A stretch of DNA of 64,000 nucleotides. It comes from Mesorhizobium sp. (GTDB lineage Bacteria; Pseudomonadota; Alphaproteobacteria; Rhizobiales; Rhizobiaceae). Below the pieces are notes generated by a model that was not told where the DNA came from, ran no database searches, and worked only from the letters and a program-made list of their open reading frames with translations. Positions 60,512 through 64,000 of the stretch are shown piece after piece (position 1 is the first letter of the stretch; every line of letters starts with the position of its first letter). Position numbers and translations under genes: made by a program. Where the stretch lies: positions 217,222 through 281,221 of the forward strand of contig SAPZ01000008.1 of NCBI GenBank assembly GCA_004020875.1, in the 5' to 3' direction.

Positions 60512-60795
60512 TGTTCTGTCCCCCCAAATCACTGCGCAACGGATTGATGATCTTGAGCCCGGCAAAATCTCTTTCGTTATCCGTAACTACCGCGCACTCG
60601 TTCGCCTCTGCAACGGCCGCGATGATCATGTCGAGCCCGCGACGACGCCGACCGGCAGCCTTCCCCTCTGCCATAAGACGAGCCCAGGCCAAGCCGGCTT
60701 TATCGTCGAAGGACAGGAATGCGACCGGAAAACAGCACGCGTGGTCCTTCTGGCCCCGCGACCAGGCGTCGAGGGCGTCACGCTTCCTGCGATGA
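60459..60795 (-). pseudogene. vapC-type PIN toxin, 3' portion with two frameshifts
   Basis: The minus strand encodes AGLAWARLMAEGKAAGRRRR, then GLDMIIAAVAEANECAVVTD and NERDFAGLKIINPLR, the C-terminal half of a VapC-like PIN-domain ribonuclease. Just upstream, RRKRDALDAW and LFSGRI are in different frames: a base is missing after the Trp codon and one is extra before the LSFDD segment. The two shifts compensate each other. The stop lies inside the SIR2 gene (53-base overlap). No start region is in place; the N-terminal fragment is on the opposite strand (60844). Confidence 0.7.
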
Positions 60796-60843
60796 GTTTT
60801 TAACGTCGTCAAGCCGAAGCCGTTGGAGTCACTCTCGGCTCGG

Positions 60844-60915
60844 ATGTGGGAGCAGCGCGACGAGGATCTGTTTATTGCTTCGCTGACAATCGCCGAAACT
60901 AGGCGCAGTATTCTG
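60844..60915 (+). pseudogene. Opposite-strand N-terminal fragment of vapC-type toxin
   Basis: The plus strand reads MWEQRDEDLFIASLTIAETR then RSIL, which is the internal N-terminal segment typical of PIN/VapC toxins that would precede the DALDAW segment of the pseudogene at 60459-60795. The two pieces point toward opposite directions, so an inversion or a second copy is implied. Confidence 0.5.
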
Positions 60916-62161
60916 GACTTCACAGCGCCAGCTTTCGTACCGCAGTTCCCGCACCTAAGGTCGCCGGACAACCACCTCTCGTTCCAGTTGGGTGTACCTC
61001 GGCTGCGGCCGGTCCAACGGCGGGCTCTGCTGCTTGCGGCTCGACCGCAATGTTTCCCTGCGTTCCAACGGCGCGACGTGGTGTTGCTGAGCTTCGACCT
61101 GAATTCGTTGTCTGGCGTCCTTGCCTCCGGCAAAATCGAGCAAAATCAGAGACTTGCCGACGCCTGCCTCGTGGCGCCGCTGGCAGCCTCCTGGAAAAAT
61201 GATGTGCAGACAAAGACTTAAGCGCCTCATGGAGGCGGTACCTTTATCTTGCCCTACGCGCCTTACACCTGTCGACTAACAACAACTCATGAATCAGATT
61301 GAGCGTGATCGTGATACATCGCCATAAAGATGGCATCATACAGCCCAGCGTACATATGCCAAGCTTGCGGCCGGATTGTCGCCTCCACCGGGCACTCCGA
61401 GTTTAGTGCCCCGACCGACTTCATGGGTCGGCGCGGCCGGTTCGCGCTGTTCGTATGGCCGACAAAACAGGCCGGTCCAGACGCTCGATCCAGGCGTATT
61501 GCGACAGAGATTCGACGCATCCAAACCGGGAAAAACTCCGTTCAGCGGCCTCATTGGGAGCTTCTTTCACGCGCGCCAGGTGGCATTGAACACCTCATTT
61601 TCGATGGCTCTGTTTGATCTCGGACGCTCGATGGCAGCCCCCTCTTCGGACTGAGCGATACGAGATTTTCCGCAGCTGAAATTGCTCGTGGAGCACTATC
61701 CCGAACGAGAATGGCCCTCGCCCATCGGAGAACTTTCGGCGGGTTCTCGCGTCGGAATTCGACCTTGAACGCGGTCATGTCGGCGACAAAGGCCTGCTGC
61801 CCTCGACTGCTCCATGGTTATCTGCCGCGTGAGGTAACGGCGGTCGGCGCCTTAGTTCGCATGCTGGCGCTTTGGCACCCCGGCCTGCATGAATGCGTGC
61901 CTGTGAAACGCCAAAGTCTCAGCTTGCTCGGTTAGAACCGTCAAAATCGGCTCAGCTCCAGAGCTTGGGAGACGACAACCGGCGGCCCGCCGGTCGGGGC
62001 AAAGATAAGCGTGGCGCGAGCGACACCAAGCCCAATATTTCGGACGGCCATTCGCCTGAAAGCGGCGCGGGTTATCGATGATATCTGGCCTCTTGTGGCG
62101 ACTTGAAGGACTTCGAAAGAGCCCCGCGCCGGTGGCGCGGAGGCTTCGGGAGCTGGGGCCG
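60916..62161. other. Decayed non-coding stretch
   Basis: About 1.25 kb without an intact gene. Short open frames on both strands have odd, Arg/Pro/Ser-rich compositions. The only family-like remnant I see is the possible PdxA-like fragment at 61287. This is typical of island flanks with eroded insertion debris. Confidence 0.6.
61287..61355 (-). pseudogene. Possible PdxA-like fragment
   Basis: The minus-strand peptide ending MYAGLYDAIFMAMYHDHAQ resembles the PdxA-family motif AMYHDQ (metal-binding His and Asp of 4-hydroxythreonine-4-phosphate dehydrogenases). Only about 20 residues are left before a stop. Weak. Confidence 0.25.
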
Positions 62162-62485
62162 TCAGTCGGCCGGGTTCCAGATGATGGCGTAGGTGTCGTC
62201 GTCGTCCTTGCCGGCGGCGCGGCCGAGATTGGCGTAGAGTTTTCTCGGGCCGAACTCCGGGGCTGCGATCGACAGGCTCACATAGTCCTTGCCGGAAGCC
62301 TCGCCGGTCCTGATCCAGCCGGCGCCGACCTCAACGCCCTGCGTCAGCACCCGGAAGTCGGGATGGGTGTCGGCGCTCTTGGCCTGATTGGGCACGATGG
62401 CGATGTCGGCGCGGACGCTGAGCGTCTTGAGCTGGCCCTTGTAGCCGCCGTTCTCCTGCTTGGTGACGTATCCGATCGCGGTCAT
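62162..62485 (-). CDS. DUF736 family protein
   Basis: A 107-residue protein, intact, starting at 62485 behind AAGGAGAC. MTAIGYVTKQENGGYKGQLK, then DFRVLTQGVEVGAGWIRTGE and YVSLSIAAPEFGPRKLYANLG are the DUF736 pattern. Members are abundant on rhizobial plasmids and integrative conjugative elements, next to conjugation and replication genes, and their function is unknown. Its presence supports a mobile-element origin for this end of the region. Confidence 0.9.
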   Translation of the reverse strand: MTAIGYVTKQENGGYKGQLKTLSVRADIAIVPNQAKSADTHPDFRVLTQGVEVGAGWIRTGEASGKDYVSLSIAAPEFGPRKLYANLGRAAGKDDDDTYAIIWNPAD

Positions 62486-63000
62486 TTCAAAGTCTCCTTT
62501 GCTTGTCGCCCGGGGACCATTCCCCTGCGATGGCGGACCGTGATGGGCGCGTCCGGCCCGCGCGAACCCAACGGGCCGCAGCGGCAGCGGAGGACCCGAG
62601 CGGGCAGCTTTTTTGCAGCGAAGCGGGCGCGAGGAGCCGCCGCAGGCGGCGGGGAAAAAAGCTGCTGGCCGAGGGTTTCGGGCGGGCCGGATCCGCCCAT
62701 AGGAACGGTCCTGGGCGCCAGGCATTGGAGACAGCCAGGCGCGGTCGCCCCAGCCAGGCAGAGGTCAAGGCGGCGATGGGACAAGAGGCTTTGGCGCCGT
62801 TCCGACGTTGCCATAGCGCCCAGGCAGCAAGCGCCAGGTTGCCATCACCGGGCCGGGTGTTTTCGGGGAGACGATCGGCAGTGTGCTCGGCTGAGAAGAC
62901 CGGCGCGGTCCTGTCGGCAAGGCTTTGCCGGGCACGCGATGCAGCCCAGCAGACGGACGAGCGGCGACGTTCAATACCTCGCCGCCGCCCATGCCAAAGA
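62486..63000. other. GC-rich stretch upstream of DUF736 gene, no intact gene
   Basis: Several overlapping open frames on both strands arise from the high GC and look non-coding. It holds the large inverted repeat at 62604-62665 and a short GGGGA/TCCCC hairpin near 62515. Confidence 0.5.
62604..62665. repeat. Large inverted repeat upstream of DUF736
   Basis: GCAGCTTTTTT (62604-62614) and AAAAAAGCTGC (62655-62665) are exact reverse complements, with inner GCCGCC and GGCGGC. It reads as a terminator-like structure on either strand. I recall related sequence near DUF736 genes in rhizobial mobile elements. Confidence 0.6.
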
Positions 63001-63141
63001 TCATTCGGCCACGAACAGCGACTGCACCTTCGACCATTGATCGGCGGTGCGGAAGCCGCCGCGTTCGGTCTAGCTCGACACCCGGAACGCCATCCAGCGG
63101 GGGAGCCAGCCATCGAGTTGTTCGCGGCCGTTCTCGCCTGA
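63001..63141 (-). pseudogene. C-terminal fragment of an unrecognised gene with in-frame stop
   Basis: The minus strand reads VDFLSGENGREQLDGWLPRW then MAFRVSS, stop (63070), then TERGGFRTADQWSKVQSLFV and AE, stop. The protein-like composition across the stop suggests the tail of a gene interrupted by a nonsense change, cut on its upstream side by the DUF2000 fragment. The family is not recognised. Confidence 0.4.
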
Positions 63142-63438
63142 CAGGAAGTCGACCTTGTCGACGGTTCGGGCGTCGCCCATCCTGGATTGATTCCAATCGG
63201 CATAGCGGTGCTTGCCGCGCCAGCCTCGGAGCTTGGCGCGTTGCGCGCCAAGGCGCTGGCGCGGGACATCGACGTCGTGGATTTTCCGGTCCAGGGACAA
63301 GAGACAACCGACTATGCCGCCTTCGGCGAGGTGGTGGGCACAATCGAGACGGATGCGCTTCGCTATGTTGGCATAGGGGTATTCGGTCCGCGCAGAGCGG
63401 TTGGTAAGGTGGTCGGCAGGTATGGGCTGTTAAAATAA
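63142..63438 (+). pseudogene. Truncated DUF2000 family gene
   Basis: The plus-strand frame reads QEVDLVDGSGVAHPGLIPIG then IAVLAAPASELGALRAKALA and ends YVGIGVFGPRRAVGKVVGRY plus GLLK. This is the C-terminal two thirds of a DUF2000 protein. The N-terminal part is missing: an in-frame TGA sits just upstream at 63139 and the preceding sequence is unrelated. The truncation point may mark the right-hand boundary of the inserted region. Confidence 0.7.
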
Positions 63439-63611
63439 GTGCCTGCGCTATCGACAACGTTAGAGCCGAGCGTCCAAAGGTGTCGAGCCTAACTTGGACG
63501 TCATCGAGCGACACAGTATCGCAGCGCGGTTCGATCATGTTTTTCGCGCAGTCGACAATGGCGAGCACTTGTTAGCACCGATCAGTGGCTAGAGCCATGG
63601 GCAATGCTCCC
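63439..63611. other. Gap before pyruvate carboxylase, nothing recognised
   Basis: About 170 bases between the DUF2000 fragment and the end of pyc. No intact frame or clear signal is seen. Confidence 0.4.
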
Positions 63612-64000
63612 CTAACTTACATTGTCGGATTTACTTTCCTGGTACTTCAATACGGCCAACAGATCTTTCGCATCGATCTGGTCGCCGGCCTTGACCAGCA
63701 CCTCGGCGATCTCGCCGTCGCGTTCGGCATGCAGCGCGGTTTCCATTTTCATCGCCTCGATCGACAAGAGCACGTCGCCTGCCTTGACCGCCTGTCCAGG
63801 CGCCACGGCAAGCGTCGACACCACGCCCGGCATCGGCGCGCCGACATGGCCCTCATTGCCGGGCTCGGCCTTGCGGCGCACCTTGGCGGCGGAAGCGCCA
63901 TGCGCCCGGTCCGGCACCTTGACGCGGCGCGGCTGGCCGTTGAGCTCGAAGAAGACCGTGACCATGCCCTTGTCGTCGACATCGCCGAACGCCTGGCAGC
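63612..64000 (-). CDS. pyc: Pyruvate carboxylase, C-terminal end (cut by window edge)
   Basis: The frame runs off the right edge and ends with TAG at 63612. The visible 128 or so residues include the family segment GMVTVFFELNGQPRRVKVPD, a linker, and the biotinyl domain VGAPMPGVVSTLAVAPGQAV ... LLSIEAMKMETAL, where the Lys of AMKM is biotinylated. Pyruvate carboxylase makes oxaloacetate from pyruvate and bicarbonate for anaplerosis. The short tail YQESKSDNVS is unusual beyond the usual DAKDLLAVL end. Confidence 0.92.
   Translation of the reverse strand, partial: CQAFGDVDDKGMVTVFFELNGQPRRVKVPDRAHGASAAKVRRKAEPGNEGHVGAPMPGVVSTLAVAPGQAVKAGDVLLSIEAMKMETALHAERDGEIAEVLVKAGDQIDAKDLLAVLKYQESKSDNVS

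Noticed and set aside
61330-61935. Short plus-strand frames in the decayed region as genes
   Set aside because: They lack ribosome binding sites, have Pro/Ser/Arg-rich compositions, and show no family motif; the region is better read as debris.
63187-63438. DUF2000 fragment as an intact small gene
   Set aside because: A start at 63187 would be TTG without a ribosome binding site, and the family-typical residues continue upstream to 63142 before a stop, so it is a truncated gene.
52836-63611. Search for a second copy of the tRNA-Met 3' end (attR)
   Set aside because: By eye I found no copy of the TTCAAGTCCC or CCCGCTACCA segment between the recombinase and 64000, so the right attachment site is not claimed.
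1-64000. CRISPR arrays, rRNA operons, replication origins
   Set aside because: No regularly spaced direct repeats, no rRNA-like segments, and no parABS- or repABC-type genes were seen.

Overview
The window is 64 kb of GC-rich chromosome from an alphaproteobacterium of the Hyphomicrobiales (Rhizobiales), most like Mesorhizobium. The evidence is a fused trpE(G) gene behind a trpL leader peptide with three tandem Trp codons, the CtrA/ChpT/SciP cell-cycle genes within 5 kb of each other, a DUF1134 (EipA-type) envelope protein, a DUF736 gene typical of rhizobial mobile elements, and rhizobial-type intergenic palindromic repeats. No rRNA, replication origin or CRISPR array was seen. The genus is inference; no database was searched.

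Layout. 1-8.7 kb: a divergent gene start, a LysR regulator, a cytochrome c, then a five-gene cluster (coiled-coil protein, unknown protein, AAA ATPase, unknown protein, DUF2333 membrane protein) of unknown function. 9-17.2 kb: formate-tetrahydrofolate ligase, a cysteine hydrolase divergent from its probable GlxA/AraC regulator, a frameshifted sugar O-acetyltransferase, a DUF4126/flavin disulfide reductase pair, an aspartoacylase-like enzyme, and a MarR/DUF1330 pair. 17.3-20.6 kb: trpL attenuator, trpE(G), and a cation diffusion facilitator. 20.7-27.4 kb: a MITE-like repeat, a secreted protein with an internal duplication, DsrE-like, SDR and monooxygenase genes, and a LysR/MFS divergon. 27.4-31.9 kb: a minus-strand ATP-grasp/esterase/SnoaL operon, then leuA behind a leucine-rich leader peptide. 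32-44.4 kb: housekeeping and unknown genes (wHTH-TM-TPR protein, hydrolases, metallophosphoesterase, Nudix, glutathionyl-hydroquinone reductase, GNAT, SDR-CaiB pair, HugZ, ArsR, SpoU methyltransferase). 44.4-50.1 kb: cell-cycle and envelope block with eipA-like, chpT, a receiver protein, ctrA, fliJ-like and sciP. 50.4-52.6 kb: mnmA and an oxidoreductase.

At 52.84 kb a tRNA-Met(CAT) gene marks the left edge of a horizontally acquired island. A large serine recombinase gene ends inside the tRNA on the opposite strand. Behind it lie small accessory genes, an XRE regulator and a minus-strand operon SIR2-HerA-HEPN-like (60.5 to 56.6 kb). SIR2-HerA is a known NAD-depleting anti-phage system; the tightly linked third gene with an RNxxxH HEPN motif may extend it and is the most interesting feature of the window. 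Beyond it are decayed sequences: a vapC toxin gene split into opposing fragments, a possible PdxA-like remnant, an intact DUF736 gene, and a truncated DUF2000 gene. The core chromosome resumes with the 3' part of pyruvate carboxylase, cut by the window edge.

How parts work together: CtrA, ChpT and SciP are respectively the master cell-cycle regulator, its phosphotransferase and its inhibitor. The promoter region shared by ctrA and fliJ holds four GANTC (CcrM) sites and several TTAA half-sites. Amino-acid genes trpE(G) and leuA both appear to be controlled by leader-peptide attenuation.
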